Shown one piece after another: positions 51,019 to 59,625 of a stretch of DNA of 64,000 bases; the first letter of the stretch is position 1; each line of letters begins with the position of its first letter. A program made the translations under genes and the position numbers. Below the pieces are notes generated by a model. It made no database searches. It was not told where the DNA came from and saw only the letters and a program-made list of their open reading frames with translations. Source of the DNA: an uncultured bacterium (GTDB taxonomy: Bacteria; Cyanobacteriota; Vampirovibrionia; Gastranaerophilales; Gastranaerophilaceae); the NCBI GenBank assembly GCA_949035555.1, contig CAROLD010000002.1:182978-246977 (forward strand), read 5' to 3'.

Positions 51019-51597
51019 TTACCCCTCTTGTGAGGTAAAGAATTCTAAAATCTTTTCGTTATATCTGTTATCAACAGCGCTGAAAGGATAAATCTCTCCG
51101 CCAAATTCTTTTCTGACATGAGATAGTGCGCTTTGAATTTTATTTTTTGAGATGCAGTCAATTTTTGTAACAACAGTAATTATCGGAAGATTGTATGCAA
51201 GAACCCATTCGCGCATCTGGTAATCATTTTTCTGAATTTCATGGCGGGCATCAACCAGCTGAACAAGAGATTTTATCTGTTCGCGGTTGAGAAGATATTC
51301 TTCCAAATATTTTTGCCACTTGTTGCGCGCTTCCATTGAAACTTTTGCGTAACCATACCCCGGCAAATCAGCTATCATAAACTCTTCCGAGAAATTGAAA
51401 AAGTTTATGAGTCTTGTTTTCCCCGGAACATTTGAGGTTTTTGCAAGTTTTTTGTTGTTTGCTAAACCGTTGATAAATGAAGACTTACCGACATTTGAAC
51501 GTCCGAGAAGCGGGAATTCGGGCAGTGTGTATTCAGGACACTGGCTTAATTTTTCTGCGCTTATTAAAAATTTTGCATTCATATATGGTCGTCTCAT
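51019..51597 (-). CDS. engB: ribosome biogenesis GTPase YsxC/EngB
   Basis: A 192-residue GTPase of 50S assembly. G1 is LLGRSNVGKSSFIN, G3 is DLPGYGYAKV, G4 is VVTKIDCI, G5 near PFSAVD. The size matches EngB (about 195). It begins inside the stop codon of the preceding 51594-51851 gene (ATGA overlap), so it is translationally coupled. A second in-frame ATG at residue 6 is an alternative start. Confidence 0.95.
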   Translation of the reverse strand: MRRPYMNAKFLISAEKLSQCPEYTLPEFPLLGRSNVGKSSFINGLANNKKLAKTSNVPGKTRLINFFNFSEEFMIADLPGYGYAKVSMEARNKWQKYLEEYLLNREQIKSLVQLVDARHEIQKNDYQMREWVLAYNLPIITVVTKIDCISKNKIQSALSHVRKEFGGEIYPFSAVDNRYNEKILEFFTSQEG

Positions 51598-51851
51598 TTT
51601 GCGGCAGCCTTTTCTTTTTGTTCTCTAAGTTTCTTTTTGTACAAAACCGTTTGAAATAAATTGTACATTTTGTCATTGTTTACAACTGTTAATTGGGTTT
51701 TGTTATTCACGAAATCCACATGAAAAGAGGACTCCTGATTAAAAATATTCGATTGTATATTCACAATTTGAAACAGCCCCTCAGTTAAAATACTAAGAGG
51801 CTCTTTCATAAATGTTTCAAATGTTTTTCTTATATCGAATTTTTTTTTCAT
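51594..51851 (-). CDS. small unknown protein coupled to engB and a TPR gene
   Basis: An 85-residue protein, N-terminal basic helix (MKKKFDIRKTFETFMKEP), beta-rich centre (IVNIQSNIFNQESSFHVDFV) and a Lys/Glu/Ala-rich tail. Both ends overlap neighbours: its ATG shares one base with the stop of the TPR gene (TAATG) and its stop overlaps the engB start. It is thus a real operon member. Family unknown. Confidence 0.65.
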   Translation of the reverse strand: MKKKFDIRKTFETFMKEPLSILTEGLFQIVNIQSNIFNQESSFHVDFVNNKTQLTVVNNDKMYNLFQTVLYKKKLREQKEKAAAK

Positions 51852-53653
51852 TAGATTTTTGTACTGAATACTTGAATTCTTTGTTCAACAGCGGCTCTGT
51901 CAGAAGCGTTTGGAGCAAGTGCAAGGTACTGAGTATAGTATTTAACTGCGCCCTGGTAGTTGCCTTCTGCTTCGTAAGCTTGAGCTTTCAGTTTAGCAAT
52001 TGACGGTGCATTGTGATAGAAGTCGATTGCTCTGTTGCAGTATTCGATAGTTGAAGCGTAATTGCCTTCTTTATATTGTCTCAATGCGATTTCAAAGAAT
52101 TCGTTTGATTTCATTTCGCAAAGATTGATATAGTGGATACCGTTTTCCGCAATTCTGTTGTCAGGGTCAGCCATCAAAGCTTTTTGAAGCGCTTTTCTTG
52201 CTGTTCTGAACTGTTTATGCTGAACAAGAATTTCTGCTAAATATAATTCATCATCAACACTTGTCGCGAAGTTGATAGCGTTTTCGAATGTATAAACCGC
52301 ATCTTTTTCGCGTCCGAGTGAAAGATAAGCTTCACCTTTAATTACTGTATCCATCAAACTGTTTGTTGCTGATTGAACGATGTAATTAAGATTTTCCTGA
52401 GTATATTCCATTTGGTGAGTTAATTTACCCAGTTTAATTTTAGCTAAGTGAAGTTTCAAATCATTCGGAGTTCTTTGAATGGCTTCGTTAACGTAGTCAT
52501 AAGCAAGATACACATCTTTGTTTGTTGTGTAATCTCTTGAGTCTGCGGTATCTTTAGCCATTTCGTAATATGTATTTGCAAGACCTATAATAGCGTTGTT
52601 ATTATAAGTTGCATCTCCTAACAATCTTGAGTAATATTCAAGAGCTTGAGGGTATTTTTTAGTTTCTAAAGACATATTAGCAACTCTGTAAATACCTTCT
52701 TTATAGTTAGGGTTTAAAATGATAGCAGTTTTCAATTCTTCCATAGCAAATTCGTGGTCTGAACGTCTTTCATACACACCGGCAAGGTTGATGTAAGGAC
52801 GTGAATTTTCAGGTTTCACGTGAATAGCTTTTTTGAAAGAATTAATAGCTGCAGGCTGGTTGCCTTGTTTAAGGTACAATTCGCCTTGCAAATTCCAACC
52901 CGGTGAAGAATTTGGATTGATATGCAGTGAGTGGTTAAGCCATGTCAAAGCTTTTGTGTAATCACCGCGTCTTGATTCAACCTGACCCATGTGGTACATA
53001 GAAGTCGGATTATGTGAGTTGTGTTTGATTGATTCAAGATAATATTTTTCAGCTTGATCCAAATCACCTTCGAGCATTGCAATGTTGCCTAAGTTGTCAT
53101 AAGCAGGAGCGAATGTCGGGTTAATTTTGATAGCTGTTTTAAATAAATCCTGAGCATCTTTTCTGTTGCCTAATTTAAGAGTTGCAACACCCATAGCATT
53201 GTAAGCCTGATAGTAAGAACTATCCAGTTCAACAGCTTTTACGAATTCCTGAATAGCGGCATTTGAAAGGTTTGTAATATTTTTGATATATTCAACATCA
53301 GAAGAGGTTTCTCTCATCAGATAAACCAAACCTTGCGCATAGTGGAATGTCGGGTTATTAGGGTATTGTTTAAGTAATCTGTCTAATTCTGCCTGAGTAG
53401 GCGCTAATTTCCATTGTTTAGCCTGAGAAATCAGCTGTAAAGCTTTTGCATCCAGATCATTAGGATTTTTTGATAAAATCTCTTTTAAACGTTTGTCAGC
53501 ATCTTCATAATTGTTATATTCAATCAGTTTGCTGATATCAACATAGCTTTTTGACACTTGAGCTTTGATAGGCTGAGCCGCAAACGCATTAGGGGCGTAC
53601 AGAATACAAGATGTTAAAATCATTGAGGTTACTAATAATTTTTTACAATTCAT
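51851..53653 (-). CDS. large exported TPR protein
   Basis: A 600-residue protein with a signal peptide (about 25 residues, ending ANAFAA) and at least ten TPR units, with classic residues in AYNAMGVATLKLGNRKDAQD, APAYDNLGNIAMLEGDLDQA and TSMYHMGQVESRRGDYTKAL. A superhelical scaffold in the periplasm or at the cell surface. AGGA precedes the ATG. It is the first of a tight three-gene operon with the 85-residue gene and engB; the functional link is not obvious. Confidence 0.9.
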   Translation of the reverse strand: MNCKKLLVTSMILTSCILYAPNAFAAQPIKAQVSKSYVDISKLIEYNNYEDADKRLKEILSKNPNDLDAKALQLISQAKQWKLAPTQAELDRLLKQYPNNPTFHYAQGLVYLMRETSSDVEYIKNITNLSNAAIQEFVKAVELDSSYYQAYNAMGVATLKLGNRKDAQDLFKTAIKINPTFAPAYDNLGNIAMLEGDLDQAEKYYLESIKHNSHNPTSMYHMGQVESRRGDYTKALTWLNHSLHINPNSSPGWNLQGELYLKQGNQPAAINSFKKAIHVKPENSRPYINLAGVYERRSDHEFAMEELKTAIILNPNYKEGIYRVANMSLETKKYPQALEYYSRLLGDATYNNNAIIGLANTYYEMAKDTADSRDYTTNKDVYLAYDYVNEAIQRTPNDLKLHLAKIKLGKLTHQMEYTQENLNYIVQSATNSLMDTVIKGEAYLSLGREKDAVYTFENAINFATSVDDELYLAEILVQHKQFRTARKALQKALMADPDNRIAENGIHYINLCEMKSNEFFEIALRQYKEGNYASTIEYCNRAIDFYHNAPSIAKLKAQAYEAEGNYQGAVKYYTQYLALAPNASDRAAVEQRIQVFSTKI

Positions 53654-53744
53654 GTTTTTTCCTAACTTTCTAGCTTTAAAACTATTCTAAATCTAACAAA
53701 AATATTGTATAATAGTTAACAAAAAAAGGCAATAGGTTAAATAG

Positions 53745-54659
53745 ATGGTATTAAACAGAAATTCCAAACAGGATTTAGAGGATTTTAAGACGTATATTTT
53801 GGTTGAGAAAAATTTTTCCAATCATACTGCAAAGGCTTACTATTCGGACATTTTGAGCTATTTAATATGGCTTGACAGCGATGAATGCGAGCAGGTTAAT
53901 TTTGCAAAGGTGAGGGAATATTTGCATTTTATGCAGAAATTCAATTACAAAAAAACGACTGTTGCTCGTAAAATTGCGTCGTTAAGAACTTTTTACAAAT
54001 ATCTTCACAGAGAGAAGAAAACAGAAATTAATCCTGCCGAGAATTTAATTTCTCCTAAACGCCCGAAATCATTGCCGAAATTTCTTACTACAGATGAAGT
54101 TGAAGAAATTTTAAGTAATATTAACATTGATACACCTGCGGGATATCGCAACAGAGCAATTTTGGAACTTTTGTGGGCGAGTGGAATGCGTGTATCGGAA
54201 CTTAGCGGGCTTAATTTTGGCAATCTTAACCTTGAAAATAATGAAATAACTGTTTTCGGCAAAGGTGCGAAAGAGCGGATTATACTTGTGACTGACAGGG
54301 CAAAAAATTATCTTCAGGGGTATATTGATTTTGCGCGTTCGCTTGTGGCAAAGGACTACAACCTTGGTCCTATAACGGATACAACTCCTGTGTTTATCAA
54401 TAAAACGGGTTACCGTCTGCAAACCAGAATGATAAGGAATGTAATTAACGAGATTGTGGAAAAAATCGAACTGCCGAAAAAGGTTACCCCGCACATGTTT
54501 CGCCACAGTTTTGCAACTCATTTGATTGAAAACGGGGCTGATTTGCGTGTTGTGCAGGAACTTTTGGGGCACGCAAGCATTTCTAATACGCAAATTTATA
54601 CACACATTTCAATGCAGCATATGAAAGAAGTTTATAACGAAACCCACCCGCGCGCCTAG
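53745..54659 (+). CDS. xerC: tyrosine recombinase XerC/XerD
   Basis: A 304-residue recombinase that resolves chromosome dimers at dif with FtsK. The catalytic set is complete: R149 (GMRVSEL), K173 (FGKGAKERII), H250 and R253 (HMFRHSFATHL), H276 (LLGHASIS), and nucleophile Tyr285 (TQIYTH). Length and motif set suit chromosomal XerC/D more than a phage integrase. XerC and XerD cannot be separated here. A TATAAT lies at 53708-53713. The stop is followed at once by repeat copies d and e. Confidence 0.93.
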   Translation: MVLNRNSKQDLEDFKTYILVEKNFSNHTAKAYYSDILSYLIWLDSDECEQVNFAKVREYLHFMQKFNYKKTTVARKIASLRTFYKYLHREKKTEINPAENLISPKRPKSLPKFLTTDEVEEILSNINIDTPAGYRNRAILELLWASGMRVSELSGLNFGNLNLENNEITVFGKGAKERIILVTDRAKNYLQGYIDFARSLVAKDYNLGPITDTTPVFINKTGYRLQTRMIRNVINEIVEKIELPKKVTPHMFRHSFATHLIENGADLRVVQELLGHASISNTQIYTHISMQHMKEVYNETHPRA

Positions 54660-54716
54660 GTCCTCGCCGGACGGGGTAATATGCTACCAATTATGTTACA
54701 CGTCGTGAAATTATTT
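54660..54716 (+). repeat. 64-bp-family stop-codon repeat, copy d (tandem with e)
   Basis: GTCCTCGCCGGACGGGGTA starts directly after the xerC stop and continues with ATATGCTACCAATTATGTTA and CACGTCGTGAAATTATTTT. Confidence 0.8.
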
Positions 54717-54724
54717 TAGAAACT

Positions 54725-54765
54725 TTCTCGCCGGACGGGGTACTTTGCTACCAATTGTGTTATGA
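54725..54765 (+). repeat. 64-bp-family stop-codon repeat, copy e
   Basis: TTCTCGCCGGACGGGGTA followed by CTTTGCTACCAATTGTGTTA, 64 nt after copy d. Confidence 0.75.
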
Positions 54766-54773
54766 CTTGTTAC

Positions 54774-54855
54774 GTCATTTCGGACTCCGATCCGGAATCT
54801 ATTCCCTAACAGGTTAAACCAACATTGATAGACCCTGAATCGAGTTCAGGGTGAC
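54774..54855. repeat. palindromic intergenic repeat, about 80 bp (copy 2, inverted)
   Basis: Reverse complement of copy 1 (8742-8820) with small changes: it begins GTCATTTCGGACTCCGATCC and ends AGGGTGAC. The internal ATTCCCTAACAGG and CCAACATTGATAG regions match. Confidence 0.75.
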
Positions 54856-54869
54856 AATAAAGGTCTTAC

Positions 54870-54899
54870 ATCACTCCGTGCTTGACACGGAGTCTATCA
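54870..54899. repeat. half copy of the palindromic repeat
   Basis: ATCACTCCGTGCTTGACACG and the following GAGTCTATCA; it abuts the stop codon of the minus-strand gene at 54900. Confidence 0.55.
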
Positions 54900-55133
54900 T
54901 TATTGATTATGTTTTTGTTCGCAATAAAATTTTAATGCAATAAATTTTTTATATGTAGAATTTATTGCTTTTGAAAGTATAAGATTTGCTGTTTGTATAT
55001 CAGTTATATCAATATTATCAATCTCATCCAGCATAATAGTTGATAATATTCTTGATAAACAGTCTACCTCATACATATTATTTGTAAGTTTTATTATTTC
55101 CATTTCTATATGATTTTTTGGACATTCTTGCAT
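54900..55133 (-). CDS. small helical protein, unknown function
   Basis: A 77-residue protein of the same helix-loop-helix layout as the 8421 and 35980 products (MYEVDCLSRILSTIMLD, then an Asp-rich loop IDNIDITDIQ and helix TANLILSKAINSTYKKFI). The ATG at 55133 has AAAAGGAG 8 nt upstream, which excludes a longer upstream start. Its promoter region has a 9-bp inverted repeat flanking an A/T-rich -10 region (55178-55218). Confidence 0.65.
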   Translation of the reverse strand: MQECPKNHIEMEIIKLTNNMYEVDCLSRILSTIMLDEIDNIDITDIQTANLILSKAINSTYKKFIALKFYCEQKHNQ

Positions 55134-55177
55134 ATAATTAACTCCTTTTATTTTCAATTGTCATATTACATTCTTTG

Positions 55178-55218
55178 TACATACTGTTAACTTGATATAA
55201 TATTATCAGCAGTATGTA
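55178..55218 (-). promoter_or_regulatory. inverted repeat flanking the promoter of the 55133 gene
   Basis: TACATACTG (55178-55186) and CAGTATGTA (55210-55218), perfect 9-bp arms with a 23-nt A/T-rich centre that includes the likely -10 element. Confidence 0.5.
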
Positions 55219-55455
55219 TTTATTTATAATCTGACAATGTAAGGTTAAATGTATATTATGCGCAGCGGGGGATATTTACCCCTATTTTTAGAAAAACATT
55301 AAGTTATGTAAAAGATTGCCCGAAAATAGTTTCTTTTTCCCTAAAAAAGGGTATATATACCATGTACACAAACCATTTTCTTTTTCTTTATTTTCTCCTA
55401 CACACTAACCTTTTACCGAATAAGGCCGCGTTATACGGGGCTATTTTTCTTTGGT
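55219..55455. other. intergenic region between the 54900 gene and recJ
   Basis: The two genes share the minus strand. The region is A/T-rich, with one GGGG-8-CCCC hairpin followed by TATTTTT near 55267-55291 (plus strand) and a weak CCCT/AGGG repeat near 55340. No open frame with a ribosome binding site is evident. Confidence 0.35.
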
Positions 55456-57810
55456 TTAGCGCACAACAAGTAGCAAATCGTCTTCCAGCAGGCTCTTTTG
55501 AAAAGCTTCACACTCGATTATCATGTCAAATATTTCTCCATATTTCCCGCTGTGAAGTACTTTTGATAAGTCGTCAACTCCCAGAAATTCCACTGTATAA
55601 AAAGCGTTATTTTTGTCTAAAATCCTTATAAATCCTACTTCTTCATACAGTTCAAGCAGTTTTTCAAATATTTTTACGGATTTGCCCAAAAAGCTCGAAC
55701 AGCGCACAAGGTCGATTTTTCCTTCTGTATTATGTGCCGCAAATTTTATCATTCCCGTAAAAGTTTTCAAAAATTCCGCTTCGTCCAGTATTTTCGGCTC
55801 GTAATTCATAAAATGCAAGCCTTTTGGCTGTGATTTTTCCAAAATTTTATCCAGAGTTTCTTTATCAGCGGGATAATCGAAAAACATCACCACATCACAC
55901 GGCTGAATGTCGTATCTGGTAAAGGTTCTGGAGGCAATTTCGGGGTAAGATTTTACAGTATCCAAAATATACTTACTTTCCGCAAAAATTCTAATGTTTA
56001 ATTTTGAGTTTTTGATATAGTCGTTTACGTTTGGCAAAATCCCTGTTTTAGTGCGGTTATCGTAGATTTTGTAAGATATTTGCGGAGTTAATTCTTCTTC
56101 TGTGAGCGCATCCGAATGAATATCGTCAATAATCAGCTGGACAGAAGTTGTTCCGTTAAATTCATTCAACTGCGGATGGAATGCAATATCAAGGCTGTCA
56201 CCTGTTTTAAGGTTTACATCTCCCTTTTGCCATCTGATTGAAGTGAATTCGTACGCATCAGAGCCTAAAATAAGCCGCAGGTGCGAGTTATCAGAACCCA
56301 TTAATCTTTTTTGTTTGAGTTTCATATTGTTTAAAGCAAAAACCGGGCTGGGATTTTCTGCTCCAAAAGGTTCAAGTTTTGATATTTCCTCCACAAGATT
56401 AACAGAAATGTCCGAAGGCTCTAAAAGCAAGTCTATTTTGACAAACGGTTTTAATTCTTTTATAGATGTGTATTCTTTCACCGTATCGCAAAGAGATTTT
56501 TTTACAGCATCAAATGTTGTTGTCTCGCCGGAAAAGCTTAAGCCGGCTGCGAGTTTGTGTCCACCAAAACCTAAAAGTATTTCACTGTTTGCACTGATTA
56601 TGTCGTACAAAGGAACCCCTTCAATACTTCTTGCAGAACAGCGATATTCGTTTTTGGTGCGGTTGTAATTCATTAAAAATACAGGTTTGTAGTACTTTTC
56701 AACAAGTTTTGAGGCTACAATCCCGATAATTCCGATATGCCAGCCTTCATCAGCAAGCACAATTGCAGGGTATTTGTTTCCTTCTTTTTGAACCATGGCA
56801 TCTGCCTGCGCAAAAATTTCCTGACAGAGGGTCTGGCGGATTTTGTTCAGTTCATTTAATGTATTCACAGCCATTTGAACTTCCTGTATATTGTCGGAAA
56901 TCAAAACTTTTAATGCTGATTCAACAGTATCAAGCCTTCCTGATGCGTTAATTCTCGGAGCAACCCCAAACGCAATATTTTCTGACGTTACACCTTTGGT
57001 TATATCATAACCTGCGCTTTCGAGAAGAATTTTTAACCCTTCATGTTTTCCGCGTGAAATCAATTCCAAACCTTTTGTGACAAAATATCTGTTTTCTCCC
57101 AGAAGCGGTACAATATCAGCGATTGTGCCGACGGCAACAAATGGCAGAATTTCATAGACAAATTCTGTTTTTTCGTATTTTTCAAGCAGTGCTTGTGCAA
57201 CTTTGAATGCAACCCCGCATCCTGCAAGATAGGTTAAATGTTCTATCTGTTTTGTACTCAGGCTGGCATCAAGCGAATTCGGAGCTTTCGGGTTAATTAT
57301 TGCGTAAGCTTCGGGTAAAACTTCTGGAGCTTCGTGGTGGTCTGTGATGATTACGTCAATAATTTTAAAACTGTTGATAAATTTAACCGCATCAACGTCC
57401 GAAATTCCGCAGTCAACGGAGATTATGACTTTTGGTTTAATTGTGGTCATAAGTTTTATCAAAGCTTTTTTGTCAAATCCGTGACCTTCATTTTCTCTGT
57501 CAGGAATAAAGTAATGTACATCTGCCCCGAGATGTTTCAATGTTTTATACAGAATAGATGTTGAGGTTACTCCGTCCGCATCAAAATCTCCGTAAATGAT
57601 TATTACTTCTTTGTTTTCAATTGCTCGTGAAAGCCGTTCAACAGTTTTTTTCATATCGCTAAAAGCGTTTGGAGATGTTAATTGCATCTCAAGAGGATTC
57701 AAAAATTCTCTGATTTCTTCTTCTGTTTTTATTCCGCGTGAAATTAATAATTTTTTTATTAATGATTTTTCGCTCGATGACGGGCTATCTATAATCCATT
57801 CTTTTTTCAT
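55456..57810 (-). CDS. recJ: single-stranded-DNA-specific exonuclease RecJ
   Basis: A 784-residue enzyme of recombination and repair. The DHH phosphoesterase core shows IIYGDFDADGVTSTSILY, ISVDCGISD, ITDHHEAPE and GCGVAFKVAQAL; the DHHA1 part shows FGGHKLAAGLSFSG. E. coli RecJ has about 577 residues; the extra 200 C-terminal residues seen here form a further domain as in other long RecJ homologues. AAAGGA lies 10 nt before the ATG. Confidence 0.95.
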   Translation of the reverse strand: MKKEWIIDSPSSSEKSLIKKLLISRGIKTEEEIREFLNPLEMQLTSPNAFSDMKKTVERLSRAIENKEVIIIYGDFDADGVTSTSILYKTLKHLGADVHYFIPDRENEGHGFDKKALIKLMTTIKPKVIISVDCGISDVDAVKFINSFKIIDVIITDHHEAPEVLPEAYAIINPKAPNSLDASLSTKQIEHLTYLAGCGVAFKVAQALLEKYEKTEFVYEILPFVAVGTIADIVPLLGENRYFVTKGLELISRGKHEGLKILLESAGYDITKGVTSENIAFGVAPRINASGRLDTVESALKVLISDNIQEVQMAVNTLNELNKIRQTLCQEIFAQADAMVQKEGNKYPAIVLADEGWHIGIIGIVASKLVEKYYKPVFLMNYNRTKNEYRCSARSIEGVPLYDIISANSEILLGFGGHKLAAGLSFSGETTTFDAVKKSLCDTVKEYTSIKELKPFVKIDLLLEPSDISVNLVEEISKLEPFGAENPSPVFALNNMKLKQKRLMGSDNSHLRLILGSDAYEFTSIRWQKGDVNLKTGDSLDIAFHPQLNEFNGTTSVQLIIDDIHSDALTEEELTPQISYKIYDNRTKTGILPNVNDYIKNSKLNIRIFAESKYILDTVKSYPEIASRTFTRYDIQPCDVVMFFDYPADKETLDKILEKSQPKGLHFMNYEPKILDEAEFLKTFTGMIKFAAHNTEGKIDLVRCSSFLGKSVKIFEKLLELYEEVGFIRILDKNNAFYTVEFLGVDDLSKVLHSGKYGEIFDMIIECEAFQKSLLEDDLLLVVR

Positions 57811-57942
57811 TTTCCAAAAGTCCTTTAGTTAAAATAATAGCACATAATTTTTTGATATTAAATTATGTAAATTTCTTTTGCATTTATAAAAAATAAACTA
57901 GAATGTTGGAGTAGTTTACAACTATTATGGAGGATTTTACTT

Positions 57943-58374
57943 ATGAAAACTTTGTCAAAAATATTTACCCTAACTTTAGGTTTAATGATGGTTTCAGGCA
58001 CAATGGCTATTGCCGAAACAAAATTTACACCGTTGAATTTTGAAGATAATTCTTCTGCAATCAGCGCACCAAAAACAACTTCCGTTGCGGCAGATGAAGC
58101 TAAAGGTACTGATATGCTTGATCCGAGTCAGGTTGTTGCCGGTACTAAGATGCAGAATTCAATTATTCAAATCGACAACGCTCAAGTTGAACTCAGAAAC
58201 AAACTTTTGAATTACAAAAACAAATATGCTGAAGTTGATGCTCGCTATAACACTACAAAAGAAGAAAGAAAAGCCGCTAAACAGCAAATTAGATATGCAG
58301 AAAAGAAAATTAAAAATTTAGATAATGCTAAAAAGAAAATTAGAAAAAACTTTGAAAGAAAAGTAAATATTTAA
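57943..58374 (+). CDS. small exported protein with coiled coil
   Basis: A 143-residue protein with a signal peptide (about 24 residues, LTLGLMMVSGTMAIA) and a mature chain: a Ser/Thr/Ala-rich part and a C-terminal Lys/Arg/Glu coiled coil (NTTKEERKAAKQQIRYAEKK, then KIKNLDNAKKKIRKNFERKV). TGGAGG precedes the ATG. Its function is unknown. A 14-bp terminator follows. Confidence 0.75.
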   Translation: MKTLSKIFTLTLGLMMVSGTMAIAETKFTPLNFEDNSSAISAPKTTSVAADEAKGTDMLDPSQVVAGTKMQNSIIQIDNAQVELRNKLLNYKNKYAEVDARYNTTKEERKAAKQQIRYAEKKIKNLDNAKKKIRKNFERKVNI

Positions 58375-58393
58375 AAAAGTTAGTTAACTGAAT

Positions 58394-58425
58394 AAAAGGC
58401 GCTCATTAACAAATGAGCGCCTTTT
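58394..58425 (+). terminator. terminator after the 57943 gene
   Basis: AAAAGGCGCTCATT / AATGAGCGCCTTTT, a perfect 14-bp stem, loop AACA. Confidence 0.9.
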
Positions 58426-58464
58426 ATTTAATACTTATATCGGGTTAGCGTACAGAAAAAGAAA

Positions 58465-58487
58465 GTCTCATCAATTTGATAAGACTT
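58465..58487. other. palindromic sequence in the 58426-58630 gap
   Basis: AGTCTCATCAATTTGATAAG then ACT, a near-perfect inverted repeat with no T run. Possible operator of the downstream gene. Confidence 0.3.
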
Positions 58488-58618
58488 ATAAATATACATT
58501 TACCCCACACATATATTAACATAGAAAAAATACATTGTCAAGACATATATTTTTATTACATCTATTGACATTGCCCAAGTAGTATTAATAATGGATTGAT
58601 GAATTTGAAATTATAGTG

Positions 58619-58624
58619 TAAAAT
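58619..58624 (+). promoter_or_regulatory. -10 box of the 58631 gene, leaderless geometry
   Basis: TAAAAT preceded by TG, exactly 6 nt to the ATG. Confidence 0.45.
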
Positions 58625-58630
58625 ACAGAT

Positions 58631-59551
58631 ATGAAAAAGGTTGGTTTAATATTAATACTTTTCATAATGTCAATATTACCCTGCAATGCAAAACCACAGT
58701 ATATCGTAAAAGTAGATAAAATTTCTCAAAAATCTGTTTTTATTTACCATATACCTGATGAAGATTCGGCAGAACAGGCATCTCAATCTGTTGAAAATCC
58801 ACCGCAGGATATTGTCTCTGATGATGTTACCGCAGACACTTCACCAATGGCTGATGATGAGGATGAAATTGGTTTAATTCAGGATACCGAATTGTCGCAG
58901 GATTACGAAATTAATGAAATGTATTCTGATGTTTTGCAGGGTTATGCCCAGTATGACGAAGAGGAAGAAAATACAATTGCGCTCGATGATTTTAACGAAG
59001 AATTTTTAAAACTTGATTTAAGAAAACCTTTTTTTGTTAAAAAAGATGACTATACAAGTTTGAAAACATCTTCTTTGAAATTTTATGATAACCAATATTC
59101 CAGATTTACCGGAACAGAGTATAATATTTCGCCAAAATCCAGCAGAAATTACAGAACATACAAAGGTTTCAGTGCCGGAACATTGTATAACGAAGGTATT
59201 GATTACGGCGAATGGGAGCAGTCTTCAGGGGTATTTTCGCGTTATCAATATAAACGTTTTGCCATAAATACAGCTTATATGAAAACCGTTAATACCACTA
59301 ACAACAATTATAATGATAATTTTTATTTTTCTCCCGAATGGAATATGAATCAATATTTTTCACTCAGACCGGTGCTTTCTGCGGATATTACAAGAAACAG
59401 AACCAAAGCAGAGGTTATATTGTCTATAAACCCATACGGCAATAAAGATACTGACAGGCTTCGTTTTGAGCTTGGCGCAAACCAGACTTACGATGATAAT
59501 AATGCAGTAATTAAAAGTCAGGTTAAGTTTAATACAAGGTTCAAATTGTAA
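58631..59551 (+). CDS. exported acidic protein with probable outer-membrane beta-barrel
   Basis: A 306-residue protein. A signal peptide (MKKVGLILILFIMSILPCNA) is followed by a very acidic linker (about residues 45-125, many Asp/Glu) and then a beta-strand-rich domain with alternating aromatic residues (FAINTAYMKTVNTT, FRFELGANQTYDD) that ends in Phe-Lys-Leu, as expected for a small outer-membrane barrel. No family recognised. Single gene with its own leaderless-type promoter. Confidence 0.65.
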   Translation: MKKVGLILILFIMSILPCNAKPQYIVKVDKISQKSVFIYHIPDEDSAEQASQSVENPPQDIVSDDVTADTSPMADDEDEIGLIQDTELSQDYEINEMYSDVLQGYAQYDEEEENTIALDDFNEEFLKLDLRKPFFVKKDDYTSLKTSSLKFYDNQYSRFTGTEYNISPKSSRNYRTYKGFSAGTLYNEGIDYGEWEQSSGVFSRYQYKRFAINTAYMKTVNTTNNNYNDNFYFSPEWNMNQYFSLRPVLSADITRNRTKAEVILSINPYGNKDTDRLRFELGANQTYDDNNAVIKSQVKFNTRFKL

Positions 59552-59590
59552 ATTTATAAACATATTTTTGTACAGCTCTGAAATTTTGTT

Positions 59591-59596
59591 TATAAT
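59591..59596 (+). promoter_or_regulatory. -10 box of the DivIC-like gene
   Basis: TATAAT 30 nt before the ATG at 59626; the only purine-rich site, AGGGAG, is about 16 nt from the ATG. Confidence 0.4.
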
Positions 59597-59625
59597 TGTA
59601 ATAAGGGAGAACAGTTTTTTAAGAT

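Noticed and set aside
53745..54659. Phage or integron integrase marking a mobile element
   Set aside because: Length and motif set suit housekeeping XerC/D and no attachment sites or phage genes are near.
55362..55631. Plus-strand open frame overlapping the recJ 3' end
   Set aside because: It reads antisense through recJ codons and lacks a Shine-Dalgarno site; composition is hydrophobic and irregular.
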